From assembly GCF_014696825.1 (NCBI RefSeq), contig NZ_JACJQU010000011.1, forward strand, positions 98,330 to 162,329: a stretch of 64,000 nt of DNA. Reading direction: 5' to 3'. Positions 27,847-37,432 of the stretch are shown piece after piece. The translations under genes were made by a program, and so were the position numbers. Numbering within the stretch: position 1 is the stretch's first letter; each line of letters starts with the position of its first letter. Source of the DNA: Anabaena sphaerica FACHB-251. Lineage in GTDB: Bacteria; Cyanobacteriota; Cyanobacteriia; Cyanobacteriales; Nostocaceae. Under the pieces are notes generated by a model. That model was not told the DNA's origin and searched no databases. It was given only the letters and a program-made list of their open reading frames with translations.

Positions 27847-29472
27847 ATGGCTACTGAACTTATTGAAGAACTAGGTGAAGCGGTGGAACTGCGTCGCAAC
27901 TTTGCGATTATTTCTCACCCTGATGCTGGTAAAACTACGTTAACTGAAAAACTATTATTATACGGAGGTGCTATACACGAAGCGGGGGCAGTAAAAGCGC
28001 GAAGAGACCAGCGCAAAGTAACTTCTGACTGGATGGCAATGGAACAACAACGGGGTATTTCTATTACCTCCACAGTGTTGCAATTTGTCTATCGTAACTG
28101 TCAAATTAACTTACTTGACACCCCTGGACACCAAGATTTTAGTGAAGACACCTATAGAACTTTAGCAGCAGCAGATAATGCGGTGATGCTGATTGATGCC
28201 GCTAAAGGGTTAGAACCCCAAACCCGGAAGCTGTTTGAAGTTTGTAAACTTAGGGGTATACCTATTTTCACATTTGTCAATAAACTCGACCGTCCGGGAC
28301 GAGAACCTTTAGAACTGTTAGATGAGATTGAACAAGAATTGGGATTACAGACTTATGCGGTAAATTGGCCGATAGGGATGGGCGATCGCTTTAAAGGAGT
28401 ATTTGACCGCCACCAGCAGCAAATACATTTATTTGAACGCAGCGCCCACGGTAGTAAAGAAGCCCGTGATACCATCGTAGATTTAGGTGATAGTAGAATT
28501 GAGCAACTACTAGAACAAGACCTTTATCACCAACTTAAAGAGGAGTTAGAACTATTAGAAGGAGCAGGTGAGGAACTAGATTTAGACTTAGTGCATCAAG
28601 GAAAAATGACTCCGGTGTTTTTTGGAAGCGCCATGACTAACTTTGGGGTCGAGTTATTCCTCAAATACTTCCTGGACTATGCCCTCAAACCTGGTACACA
28701 TAGCAGCAGCGTTGGCGAAATTCCCCCTACCTATCCAGAATTTTCAGGCTTTGTCTTCAAACTCCAAGCCAACATGGACCCGAAACATAGAGATAGAGTG
28801 GCTTTTGTCCGGGTCTGCACAGGTAAGTTTGAAAAGGATATGACAGTTAACCACGCTCGCACAGGTAAAGTTGTCCGTCTATCTCGTCCGCAAAAACTGT
28901 TTGCACAAGAGAGAGAGTCAATTGATGTCGCTTATCCTGGAGACGTGATCGGTTTAAATAATCCCGGCGTTTTTGCAATTGGCGACACCATTTACACAGG
29001 ACAAAAACTGGAATATGAGGGAATTCCTTATTTTTCACCAGAACTGTTTGCCACTCTCAGAAACCCCAACCCCTCAAAATTCAAGCAATTTCAAAAAGGC
29101 GTTTCCGAATTAAGAGAAGAAGGTGCTGTACAAATTATGTACTCAACAGATGAAGCCAAACGTGATCCAATTTTGGCAGCGGTTGGTCAGTTGCAATTTG
29201 AAGTTGTGCAGTTCCGCCTACAAAATGAGTATGGTGTAGAAACCATTCTCGATTTATTACCCTACAGTGTGGCTCGGTGGGTTGATGGTGGTTGGGAAGC
29301 TTTGGAAAAAGTAGGGCGTTTATTTAACACTACTACAGTCAAAGATAGCATGGGAAGACCAGTATTATTATTCCGTAATGAATGGAATTGCCAACAATTA
29401 GAGGGAGATCATCCAGAGTTGAAATTAAGTGCGATCGCTCCAGTATTCTCTAGTCAACAACCAGTGGAATAA
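27847..29472 (+). CDS. prfC: peptide chain release factor 3
   Basis: A 541-aa translational GTPase that removes RF1/RF2 from the ribosome after termination. G1 is [10 protein letters not shown] (about 23-32), switch II/G3 is DTPGHQDF, G4 is NKLD, and the RF3-type insertion [13 protein letters not shown] follows G1. The C-terminal half carries the RF3-specific domains ([31 protein letters not shown]). ATG start; no obvious partner gene. Confidence 0.95.
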   Translation: MATELIEELGEAVELRRNFAIISHPDAGKTTLTEKLLLYGGAIHEAGAVKARRDQRKVTSDWMAMEQQRGISITSTVLQFVYRNCQINLLDTPGHQDFSEDTYRTLAAADNAVMLIDAAKGLEPQTRKLFEVCKLRGIPIFTFVNKLDRPGREPLELLDEIEQELGLQTYAVNWPIGMGDRFKGVFDRHQQQIHLFERSAHGSKEARDTIVDLGDSRIEQLLEQDLYHQLKEELELLEGAGEELDLDLVHQGKMTPVFFGSAMTNFGVELFLKYFLDYALKPGTHSSSVGEIPPTYPEFSGFVFKLQANMDPKHRDRVAFVRVCTGKFEKDMTVNHARTGKVVRLSRPQKLFAQERESIDVAYPGDVIGLNNPGVFAIGDTIYTGQKLEYEGIPYFSPELFATLRNPNPSKFKQFQKGVSELREEGAVQIMYSTDEAKRDPILAAVGQLQFEVVQFRLQNEYGVETILDLLPYSVARWVDGGWEALEKVGRLFNTTTVKDSMGRPVLLFRNEWNCQQLEGDHPELKLSAIAPVFSSQQPVE

Positions 29473-29631
29473 TTCGTAATTCGTAATAGAGCATTTATCT
29501 TCTCCCCTGCCTCCTGCCCCCTGCCTCCTGCCTCCTGACTTCTGAATTGATTCAGGAACTCGCATCTATTTTTTGAATTTTTGATTAGATCGCGTGTCTT
29601 ACCTAGAAGAAATTGGAGTACAAAAAATTCT

Positions 29632-31788
29632 ATGCCTTCATCTCCACAATCCTCTTTGGAGGCTGGTTTAGCTGCCCTCAAAGAGGGAAATTACTACGCT
29701 GCAATTACTCAACTTTTGCCTATTGCCAACAGCCCAGAAGATAGTAACATTAGCTTGCAAGCTCAGGTTGGTTTGGTGATGGCTTATGCACATACAGGCG
29801 AAATCTCAAAAGCGATCGCCTTGTGCAAAAATTTGCTCGACACTGATAATTCCCAAGTTCAAGAGTGGGCAAAACGCGCTCTAGAACAATTGATGAAACG
29901 TCAAAAACGGATCAAATCAGCAAATATTGTAAATTCTACTAAACCAACAAAACAACAAGAAGACATATCAAAAAATCATACCCGTAACATCGCTCTGCCA
30001 AATACAAGCTCCAACATCTCTGGGAAGAGCATCACAGAACCAGTCAACATTTATTGGCGACAAGCTAGACGTGCAAAAGTATGGCAACCCCTCCGTAAAT
30101 ATAACTTAATAGCTTCCCGGCTACTAGCCTTGGCAACCTTCATGGCTTTGTTTTGGGTATTACGAGCCATGCTTCAGTTCCTAATGGCTTTAATTAACCA
30201 GATTTTAGACAAACTGCCTTATGTAAATCCATTGCCCTTTTTATATAGCAATCCTAGTTCATTAATATTAGTCCTATTGTTGGTTCTGTTGGTACTGTCT
30301 CCCTGGTTATTAGATTGGTTATTAGCAAAATTTTATGGTCAGCAGCCATTATCAAAAGAAGTCCTGCATACCCATAGTCGTGAGGCACTAAGAATAACAC
30401 AACGTACCTGTCAGCAAAAACAGTGGCCTGTTCCCAAACTCCAGATTTTACCAATCACAGCGCCAATGATGCTCACCTATGGTAATCTACCCCGCACAGC
30501 CAGAATTGTTGTGAGTCAAGGACTGTTAGAAGCACTAACTGATGATGAAATAGCTACTATTTATGCTTTGGCTTTAGGGCAGATTGGCCGCTGGGATTTT
30601 CTGGTCATGTCCTTGGCGCTGCTGGTGACTTTACCATTTTATCGGCTATATCAGCAAGCATCGACTTGGGCAAACAAAAGCGAAAAACCACTCTGGGGCT
30701 GGACTGCTACAGGATTAGCTGGTTTGAGTTATGGAATTTGGTGTTTACTGACGGGTACGACTTTGCTTAATTCTCGGTTTCGGCTTTACTCTAGCGATCG
30801 CCGTGCGGCCGAAATTACAGGTAATCCTAACGGACTCATTCGTGCTTTGCTTAAAATTACTATGGGTGTGGCTAATGATATCAAAAAACAAGAACAGACC
30901 AGCTGGCAATTAGAAAGCCTGAATCTCCTAGCCCCAGTCAGCTACCAACAAAGCCTTTGCTTGGGCAGCATTGCAGGTCATCTACCTTGGGAATCATTAC
31001 TAATATGGGAAAATAGCAATCCTTATCGGCAATGGTTTACCATTAATAACAGTCACCCCTTATTGGGCGATCGCCTCCAACGCCTCTGTCAAATCGCCCG
31101 TCATTGGCATCTAGAAACCGAACTACATTTCACCACTCCAGAGCTATTGCAAGTTAAACCTCAATCCTTCTTATTACAAATTGCCCCTTGGTTGGGTATT
31201 CCTTTAGGTTTATTGTTAGCAGGTATGTTTTGGTTAAGTTGGCAAACCGCATACACCATGAATTTTTTAAACCTGAAATGGATTTATGATGATTGGTCTT
31301 TTGTTACAGGTTTCTTGATGATTGGTTTTAGCATTGGTACAGTCATGCGGCTTAATGCCTTTTTTCCTGAAATCAGACCTTTGAGCCTACAAGGTGATGA
31401 CCAAATGTTGAAGCTATTAACAGACCCCTCTGTTTTACCACTTGATAGCGTCAGCGTCCGTATTGCTGGTAAACTATTAGGTCGTCGAGGCACTAGCAAC
31501 TGTCTAGCTCAAGACCTGCTCCTAGAGTCCAGCACAGGTTTGGTAAAACTGCACCATATTCCTTGGTTAGAACTCTCAGCCACTCCCCAAGAATGGATTG
31601 GTCGGCAAATTATTGTCACCGGTTGGTTACGACGAGGAGCAACACCTTGGATAGACATCCAAACCTTGGAAACTCAAAGCGGCACAGTCATTAATAGTCC
31701 TCATCCCATTTGGTCTACTGTTTTGGCAGTCGTCGCCCAAGCCTGGGGCGCATATATTATGCTAACAGCCCAATCTGTAGCAGGCTAA
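29632..31788 (+). CDS. TPR plus degenerate M48-like membrane protein
   Basis: 718 aa from ATG 29632 (MPSSPQSSLEAGL); a TTG at 29581 would add 17 residues. Residues about 1-100 form TPR-like helices (AGLAALKEGNYYAAITQLL). Then come paired membrane helices (about 160-225) and a region laid out like an M48 (HtpX/Ste24) peptidase: QGLLEALTDDEIATIYALALGQIG at about 296-318 stands where HExxH would be, but the histidines and glutamate are absent. SSDRRAAEITGNP replaces the third-ligand segment. More membrane helices and a beta-rich C-terminal domain follow. A scaffold or chaperone role of a dead protease is inference. Confidence 0.75.
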   Translation: MPSSPQSSLEAGLAALKEGNYYAAITQLLPIANSPEDSNISLQAQVGLVMAYAHTGEISKAIALCKNLLDTDNSQVQEWAKRALEQLMKRQKRIKSANIVNSTKPTKQQEDISKNHTRNIALPNTSSNISGKSITEPVNIYWRQARRAKVWQPLRKYNLIASRLLALATFMALFWVLRAMLQFLMALINQILDKLPYVNPLPFLYSNPSSLILVLLLVLLVLSPWLLDWLLAKFYGQQPLSKEVLHTHSREALRITQRTCQQKQWPVPKLQILPITAPMMLTYGNLPRTARIVVSQGLLEALTDDEIATIYALALGQIGRWDFLVMSLALLVTLPFYRLYQQASTWANKSEKPLWGWTATGLAGLSYGIWCLLTGTTLLNSRFRLYSSDRRAAEITGNPNGLIRALLKITMGVANDIKKQEQTSWQLESLNLLAPVSYQQSLCLGSIAGHLPWESLLIWENSNPYRQWFTINNSHPLLGDRLQRLCQIARHWHLETELHFTTPELLQVKPQSFLLQIAPWLGIPLGLLLAGMFWLSWQTAYTMNFLNLKWIYDDWSFVTGFLMIGFSIGTVMRLNAFFPEIRPLSLQGDDQMLKLLTDPSVLPLDSVSVRIAGKLLGRRGTSNCLAQDLLLESSTGLVKLHHIPWLELSATPQEWIGRQIIVTGWLRRGATPWIDIQTLETQSGTVINSPHPIWSTVLAVVAQAWGAYIMLTAQSVAG

Positions 31789-32414
31789 GACTTTCAATGA
31801 GACTGAACGCCGGAAATGTAAACAAAAGTTGCACACTCTATCCAATAATGTTACATTTATTCATGAAATCAATGTCCACTAGCCTAACTCAGTCCCCCAA
31901 CTTATTTAGTAGTCTGGCTACCCCTACTAATCCATCCCCTTTAATCCTCCCAACACAGCAGCAAATCGACCAGCCGATGGCTGGTTTTTGTTTCCAAAAA
32001 TCTCCTTGTGCAAAAGATGTATTGTATGCTACGATGCAATAATACTATCGGCAAAAATGTAGGTGCTGAACTAGCTAGGTAGAAAGTACCGTGATAATGT
32101 TAAGAGATGGTATTTTATTCTGCGGAGCAAAGCTAGGAAGAATTCATTTACTGTAGTGGACGGTGGGCTATTAAATTTATAATTCTGAGAATTAAGATGC
32201 TCTTAGCTAGGCATAATAGCGGTTTAGTATTGAACAAGTATCATCCCAACAAAAAAGTGTGTTGCCAAATTTCGCCCAATCCATAGACAAACATGATCAT
32301 TAATAGTCATAAATTTCGTAGCACAGCAATTATGGCTACAGAAGTTACCATTGAAAGTCTTGACTGGGCTGTAGCCATAAGTTAATATATATAAGCGTAT
32401 TTTCAAACATTATC
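31789..32414. other. intergenic upstream of the TnpB-like gene
   Basis: No convincing gene. Small frames on both strands lack family features. It contains the 12-bp inverted repeat at 32330-32380, just ahead of the TnpB-like gene. The left end of any IS could lie in the last 200 bp; I cannot define it. Confidence 0.5.
32330..32380. repeat. perfect 12-bp inverted repeat upstream of tnpB-like gene
   Basis: TTATGGCTACAG and CTGTAGCCATAA flank a 27-nt loop, 34 bp before the TnpB-like start codon. It could be a subterminal IS hairpin or an operator. Confidence 0.7.
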
Positions 32415-33773
32415 ATGCAATTAGTTGAGCGGCATATTATTCAAAGAAATCATCCCCACTATCACGAGATTGACTCTTTGTGTTTGTCCGCCAAAAACCT
32501 TTACAATTATGCTAACTTCCATATTCGCCAAAGTTTTATTTTTAAGAATAAATATCTCGATGACAATTTACTAGCTAAACAGCTAAAGTCTTCTGAAACT
32601 TATCAATATTTACCTGATAAAGTAGCCAAACAAGTATTATTAGGTTTACATGACTATTGGTTAAGATTTCTTGCAGCAATTAAGGCATACAAAGAAGATA
32701 AATATAAATTTTTAGGTAGACCCAAATTACCCAAGTATAAACACAAAGAAAAAGGCAAATATTTATTAGTTTATACGGCTCAAGCAGTGGGTAAAACTAT
32801 CATGAAAGCAGGATTGATTCATCTATCACAAATACATATTTACATTCCTACTGCTTTAGATTATTCGCGTCTGTATCAAGTGAGGATTGTACCCAAGATT
32901 GACCATTATGTGGTAGAAGTTGTTTATGAAAAAGAGGAGTTAGATTATGGCTTAGAGCGAGATCCGATTGCAGCGATTGATTTAGGCATAGATAACCTCG
33001 CTACCTTAACTGCTAACAAGCCTAGATTTGTACCAGTTCTTGTCAAAGGGCGGATTATCAAGTCAATTAATCGTTATTACAATCCAGAAAAAACTAAATT
33101 TCAATGTTTACTACCAACTCATCAAAAAACATCTAAACGACAGCAACGTTTAACTAAAGAACGTAATGTGCGAGTAGATGATTATCTGCCTAAAGCCAGT
33201 TGCTTGATTATTGACCAGATGGTGAAGAATGGGATTGGAAATTTAGTTATTGGTCAAAATCCCCTATGGCAGCCGAATGCTAACTTAGGTGGAAAAAATC
33301 ATCAAAACTTAGTGTTTATTCCCCCTGATCGGTTTGTGCAACAGCTGAGTAATAAAGCTAAATTAGTCGGAATAAAGGTATTGAGTGCTAAGAAGTCTTA
33401 CACTAGTATAGCTTCCATTTTGGCTCAAGATCCGATTCCTACTGATGCAGAAACTGATGCTCACCAGATCAAATTTAGTGGTCAAAGAATTAGGACTAAG
33501 CTATATAGAGCAGGTAATGGTTTAGTGATTCACGCTAATCTGAATGGTAGTTTGAATCATTTAATTCAAGTATTCCCGAAAGCTTTTAGTCTAGGGATAG
33601 GGGAGCCACTGCGTTGGGCGGGTTTCCCGACTTGTAGCAAGTGGCGTGGCGTTGTGGTGCCTCCTATGCCTATGGCTCCTGCGTCGCCACGCAAGCTATC
33701 GGCACGGCACTCGCCGAACGGAGGAGCTATACCTACGGTACGCTTCGCGAACGCTAACGCCCTGTCGGGGTGA
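32415..33773 (+). CDS. tnpB: TnpB-like protein (IS605/IS1341 OrfB) with altered RuvC residues
   Basis: A 452-aa protein of the TnpB group: N-terminal LYNYANFHIRQSF, RuvC-I AAIDLGIDNLATL (D189), the KNHQNLVFIPPDRF segment and the late FSGQRIRTKLYRAGNG. The second acidic residue is not found at either expected place: the VIG(E) position is Q281 and the EESYTS-type position is KKSYTS (326-331). The third catalytic Asp (NADVNGA in relatives) is N375 in HANLNGS. Nuclease activity is therefore doubtful. The last about 60 residues are encoded by a GC-rich palindromic repeat. No tnpA is adjacent. Confidence 0.8.
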   Translation: MQLVERHIIQRNHPHYHEIDSLCLSAKNLYNYANFHIRQSFIFKNKYLDDNLLAKQLKSSETYQYLPDKVAKQVLLGLHDYWLRFLAAIKAYKEDKYKFLGRPKLPKYKHKEKGKYLLVYTAQAVGKTIMKAGLIHLSQIHIYIPTALDYSRLYQVRIVPKIDHYVVEVVYEKEELDYGLERDPIAAIDLGIDNLATLTANKPRFVPVLVKGRIIKSINRYYNPEKTKFQCLLPTHQKTSKRQQRLTKERNVRVDDYLPKASCLIIDQMVKNGIGNLVIGQNPLWQPNANLGGKNHQNLVFIPPDRFVQQLSNKAKLVGIKVLSAKKSYTSIASILAQDPIPTDAETDAHQIKFSGQRIRTKLYRAGNGLVIHANLNGSLNHLIQVFPKAFSLGIGEPLRWAGFPTCSKWRGVVVPPMPMAPASPRKLSARHSPNGGAIPTVRFANANALSG

Positions 33774-33775
33774 TT
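33596..33775. repeat. GC-rich palindromic repeat at tnpB 3' end
   Basis: This tract includes GGGCGGGTTTCCCG, the pair TGGCGTGGCG / CGTCGCCACG and TACGCTTCGCGAACGCTAACG. It is much GC-richer than its surroundings and resembles dispersed Nostoc-type palindromic repeats. It supplies the C-terminus and stop codon of the TnpB-like frame. Confidence 0.6.
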
Positions 33776-33950
33776 CCCTGCGAACAAACAGCATAAGATC
33801 AATGTCTATGCAGTTTGAAACTATAGGTTGATAGTTTGGATTAAAAAAATTGGTTTATGGCGATTTTTGTTAATAGCATCTATTTAAAAGCCAAAGCCAA
33901 GTGATTGCTTTTGTTTTCTCATGTTCATTTCAACTCTGGAGGTATAGTTC

Positions 33951-34439
33951 ATGTCTGTTCGCTTATACATAGGTAATTTGCCCAAAGAAGAAATAGATCG
34001 TCAAGAGTTGCAAGCAGTATTTGCCGCTGAAGGCGATGCTGTCACCACCAAACTGATTAAAGACCGTAAAACAGGCAAATGTCGTGGTTTCGGTTTTCTG
34101 ACGGTGAACAACGACGAACAAGCAGACCAAATTATTGAAAAGTATAATGGTCAAATGTTCAAAGACACCGCCATCAAGCTAGAAAAGGCATTACCTCGTA
34201 CCAAAGGTGACGAAGGTGAAGATCAAGCTCCCAAAGCTGCTAGTCAAGCTTCTAGTACCCCTGCACCTAGCATCAACAAAGAAAATCGTCGTGAAAAAGG
34301 CGCTAAGAAATCTCGCCGTGGTGGTGGTGGATCTCGTGAAACAACTACCACAGTTGATTCAGACGCAATTCGTCCAGATCCCCGTTGGGCTGCTGATTTA
34401 GAAAAACTCAAGCAGATGTTAGCAGCACAAACCAGCTGA
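33951..34439 (+). CDS. RRM-type RNA-binding protein
   Basis: A 162-aa cyanobacterial RNA-binding protein with one RRM (about 2-82): RNP2 is LYIGNL (5-10) and RNP1 is KCRGFGFLTV. It is followed by a basic, Ser/Ala/Pro-rich linker (GAKKSRRGGGGSR) and a C-terminal helix RPDPRWAADLEKLKQML. The typical Rbp is about 90-110 aa, so this is the longer form with an extra tail. Members are often cold-induced and bind mRNA. CTGGAGGT lies upstream of the ATG as an SD. Confidence 0.88.
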   Translation: MSVRLYIGNLPKEEIDRQELQAVFAAEGDAVTTKLIKDRKTGKCRGFGFLTVNNDEQADQIIEKYNGQMFKDTAIKLEKALPRTKGDEGEDQAPKAASQASSTPAPSINKENRREKGAKKSRRGGGGSRETTTTVDSDAIRPDPRWAADLEKLKQMLAAQTS

Positions 34440-35420
34440 TCTTCCAGCGAAAGAGAGCTAAAAATTAACACTCGCAAATTATGCTGTTTTTTAATTTTTT
34501 ATTGTTCTCTGATGGCTAAGGCTACTAAATTGATCTGAAATCACCAGCCCTCGTGGACTGTTTTTTGTGCAAGCAACCAACAATAACAGAGGTATTGAGC
34601 AGTGCTGAAAGCCGAACTGGGCTATTCACACTGCTCTATTTTATTGGTCATTGGTCATTGGTCATTGGGAAAAATCTTCTCCCTTGCTCCCTGCTAGAAA
34701 GCTCCCCTGCCTCTTCAGGGTACTCACAGTAGAGATATATAGCAGGAGTCAGGAGTCAGGAGTCAGGAGTAAAACCCTTTTGTAGTGGGAGTTTCATTAT
34801 CAGGACTTACGCAAAACAGCACAAAAGTAGGGATAATTTATGAATTACCCCTACGCAAGAATAAGGCTTTCAGTCGTATCTTGCGTAAGTCCTAATGATC
34901 AACTGATGTCCTAGCCACCCTGTCCATGGCTATATTTAAGATTTTTACAAAAAAGTATCTTATTTAACAAAAAAAAACAATTCAGAATAATAGTATAAGT
35001 CAATACAACTATAAAAGGAGTAATTTATTCAAAAAATCTTGTGCTTATAGCAGAGTTGTTGACATTCATTGCCCTAAATTCACAGGGAATTAGGATGACT
35101 ATTTTAATCGAAGAGATAGTTTAAATTAGCGAATTAAAAACTTTAATATCTACTTCTGTGATGCTGGGTTATAGCCACGGCAACCTTTAATCATGAAGTA
35201 ATTAATGTCCCATATATCATGGATAAAATTTGTTTGTCTGTACAATAAAAATTATAATTTTTCTATCAAAAGTATTGAATATAAGTATACAAATTTAGGC
35301 ATATTTAACACGAATATAAATACTGAAAAGTATTTTTTAAATTAAAATAAAGATCACTAAAAGTTTCTAAAGAATTCAGGTAAGCGTGAACAACGCAAAC
35401 TTGGAACTGCATACTACCTT
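34440..35420. other. 980-bp intergenic region
   Basis: Directly after the RRM gene there are two stem-loops: a weak one ending in T6 (about 34548-34567), then a nested hairpin GAGCAGTG / CACTGCTC with inner AGCC/GGCT (34597-34636). Heptamers TTGGTCA (about 34645) and AGTCAGG (about 34745-34770), and MITE family B copy 2 (34802-34893), follow. From 34900 to 35420 it is very AT-rich and may be the long leader of the glycosyltransferase gene. No gene is seen. Confidence 0.6.
34802..34893. repeat. MITE family B, copy 2
   Basis: Perfect 13-bp ends AGGACTTACGCAA / TTGCGTAAGTCCT. Its interior shares AATTACCCCTACGCAAGAAT with copy 1 at 13821-13933, and it is 21 bp shorter. Confidence 0.85.
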
Positions 35421-36707
35421 GTGACAATCAGCAACAAACTTATGAACTCTACCACTAACAAACGCATTGCCTTGATTTCAGTCCACGGTGATCCGGCGAT
35501 TGAAATTGGGAAAGAGGAGGCTGGAGGACAAAACGTTTATGTCCGCCAAGTGGGTGAAGCACTATCCCATCTAGGATGGCAAGTTGATATGTTTAGCCGT
35601 AAAGTGAGTGCTGACCAAGAAAATATTGTTGAACATAACTCCCGCTGTCGAACCATTCGTTTAACAGCCGGACCCGTTGAATTTGTACCAAGGGATAACG
35701 GCTTTCAATACTTGCCAGAATTTGTGGAACAGTTATTGAAATTTCAAACAGAAAACGGCTTTAAATATGAAGTTATTCACACTAACTACTGGCTATCTAG
35801 CTGGGTAGGGTTGCAGTTGAAACAAATCCAAGGAAGTAAACAGGTTCACACATATCATTCTTTAGGAATAGTCAAATATAACTCAATAGAAAATATTCCT
35901 CTGGTTGCGAGTCAACGCCTAGCAGTAGAAAAAGAAGTATTAGAAACAGCGGAAAGAATTGTGGCTACAAGTCCACAGGAAAAACAACACATGAGAACTT
36001 TAGTTTCCCATCAAGGAAACATTGATATTATTCCTTGTGGTACGGATATTCGTCGTTTTGGTTCAGTAGATAGAGAAACCGCAAGAGCAAAATTAGGAAT
36101 TAAACCAGAAGCCAAGGTTGTGCTATATGTAGGGCGTTTTGACCCCCGCAAAGGGATAGAAACCTTGGTACGTGCGGTGCGTGAGTCGCAGTTTTATGGT
36201 GACAAAGACTTGAAATTGATGATTGGTGGTGGAAGTACCCCAGGTAACAGTGATGGTAGAGAACGCGATCGCATTGAGGGAATTGTGAAAGAATTAGGAA
36301 TGAGTGAATGTACTGAGTTTCCTGGTCTTCTCAAACAGGATATCCTCCCAACTTATTACGCTGCGGCTGATATTTGCGTTGTTCCTAGTCATTATGAACC
36401 CTTTGGACTGGTAGCAGTAGAGGCGATGGCCAGCGGAACACCAGTTATAGCTAGTGATGTGGGAGGACTTCAATTTACAGTCGTGAATGAAAACACTGGT
36501 TTATTAGTGCCACCCCAAGATGTAGCTGCTTTTAGTAATGCTATTGACCGTATTCTTGATAATCCAGAATGGCGTGCAGAATTGGGTAAATCTGCTAATA
36601 GACGGGTAATGAGTAAGTTTAGCTGGGATGGTGTTGCTAGTCAGTTGGATGCGCTATATAGTGAAATGCTGCAACCTGTGAAAGAACCTGCTTTGGTAGG
36701 TGGTTGA
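35421..36707 (+). CDS. GT4-family glycosyltransferase, sucrose-phosphate-synthase-like
   Basis: A 428-aa GT-B enzyme. The N-terminal ISVHGDPAIEIGKEEAGGQN and VYVRQVGEALSHLGWQVD segments match the nucleotide-sugar glucosyltransferases of the sucrose synthase/SPS group. The C-terminal half has VGRFDPRKGIETLV and the EX7E-type HYEPFGLVAVEAMASGTPVI motif. Minimal SPS proteins of similar size exist in Nostocales, so a sucrose or related glycoside role is plausible but unproven. Starts: GTG 35421 or ATG 35442. It ends in a clear terminator. Confidence 0.8.
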   Translation: MTISNKLMNSTTNKRIALISVHGDPAIEIGKEEAGGQNVYVRQVGEALSHLGWQVDMFSRKVSADQENIVEHNSRCRTIRLTAGPVEFVPRDNGFQYLPEFVEQLLKFQTENGFKYEVIHTNYWLSSWVGLQLKQIQGSKQVHTYHSLGIVKYNSIENIPLVASQRLAVEKEVLETAERIVATSPQEKQHMRTLVSHQGNIDIIPCGTDIRRFGSVDRETARAKLGIKPEAKVVLYVGRFDPRKGIETLVRAVRESQFYGDKDLKLMIGGGSTPGNSDGRERDRIEGIVKELGMSECTEFPGLLKQDILPTYYAAADICVVPSHYEPFGLVAVEAMASGTPVIASDVGGLQFTVVNENTGLLVPPQDVAAFSNAIDRILDNPEWRAELGKSANRRVMSKFSWDGVASQLDALYSEMLQPVKEPALVGG

Positions 36708-36739
36708 TAATTTTTTCGACGGGTAAAGAACAAGTTTGT

Positions 36740-36773
36740 AATATCCCCTCGTTTTTGTAGGGGATATTTTTTT
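36740..36773 (+). terminator. intrinsic terminator after the glycosyltransferase
   Basis: Stem AATATCCCCT / AGGGGATATT with loop CGTTTTTGT, running into a T-tract. On the opposite strand it also lies about 105 bp past the end of the McrBC-like cassette. Confidence 0.85.
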
Positions 36774-36877
36774 GTTTCTCACGCAGAGACGCAGAGTACG
36801 CAGAGGAGGGAAAGGAAGGAGAAAAACAAGAAAATTTGCTAATATTTGGGTTTATTTTCCTATAAATTAAACATTAG

Positions 36878-37432
36878 CTAAATTGATAACTCACGTTTGA
36901 TAGCATCTAAAATTTCTTGAATTGTAAAGTGAAGATAGTAAAAAATAGGTATACCATTAATATCTATAGTTCCATATTTGCGAAAAAGCATTAAATTTCT
37001 ATATTTAGGACGATAAGAAAGTTCTGGACGATGACGACGATTATCAATATTGACAAATTTATCTTGCTTATTAAAACGTCCTACTTCAATAGGAGTATTT
37101 TCTTCATCAAATGTGATTCCCCACTTAATTTTAGCCTTTAATTTTCCATTGGAGTCTCTTTCACCTAAATCATAAAATAAATTTTCATAAAAATATTCAA
37201 TATCTGTAGCTTTAAAATCCTGTTTAGTAATTAACTGTTGATAAGAAATTTGAATACAATCATAGTTAACTTTGAGAATATTTGTAAAAAAATCTTTTGC
37301 TTCTTCAATTAGATAATTTTCTGCAATTTCTTTTTGCTCCTGACTTTTAAATGCAATGAGAGGAATCAAATGACTTTTAATTTCAAATGAATCAGAGATT
37401 AGTGTAAAATTATCTGTATGCTCTAAATTCAT
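36878..37432 (-). CDS. third gene of McrBC-like cassette, unknown
   Basis: A 184-aa soluble protein I cannot assign. Features: an acidic N-terminal half (EIAENYLIEEAKDFFTNIL), a central ELSYRPKYRNLMLFRKYG segment and a C-terminal helix IQEILDAIKRELSI. No nuclease, helicase or methyltransferase motif is seen. Its ATG overlaps the TGA of the nuclease gene (ATGA, 37429-37432), so it is translationally coupled and probably part of the same complex. Possible roles are specificity subunit or regulator of the AAA+/nuclease pair; this is inference only. Confidence 0.7.
   Translation of the reverse strand: MNLEHTDNFTLISDSFEIKSHLIPLIAFKSQEQKEIAENYLIEEAKDFFTNILKVNYDCIQISYQQLITKQDFKATDIEYFYENLFYDLGERDSNGKLKAKIKWGITFDEENTPIEVGRFNKQDKFVNIDNRRHRPELSYRPKYRNLMLFRKYGTIDINGIPIFYYLHFTIQEILDAIKRELSI

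Noticed and set aside
31710..32042. 110-codon frame overlapping the end of the M48-like gene
   Set aside because: Starts inside the preceding gene in another frame, has no family features and has irregular composition.
32044..32230. Riboswitch or tmRNA in the gap before the TnpB-like gene
   Set aside because: No cobalamin-box, tmRNA tRNA-like ends or other conserved riboswitch core could be recognised.
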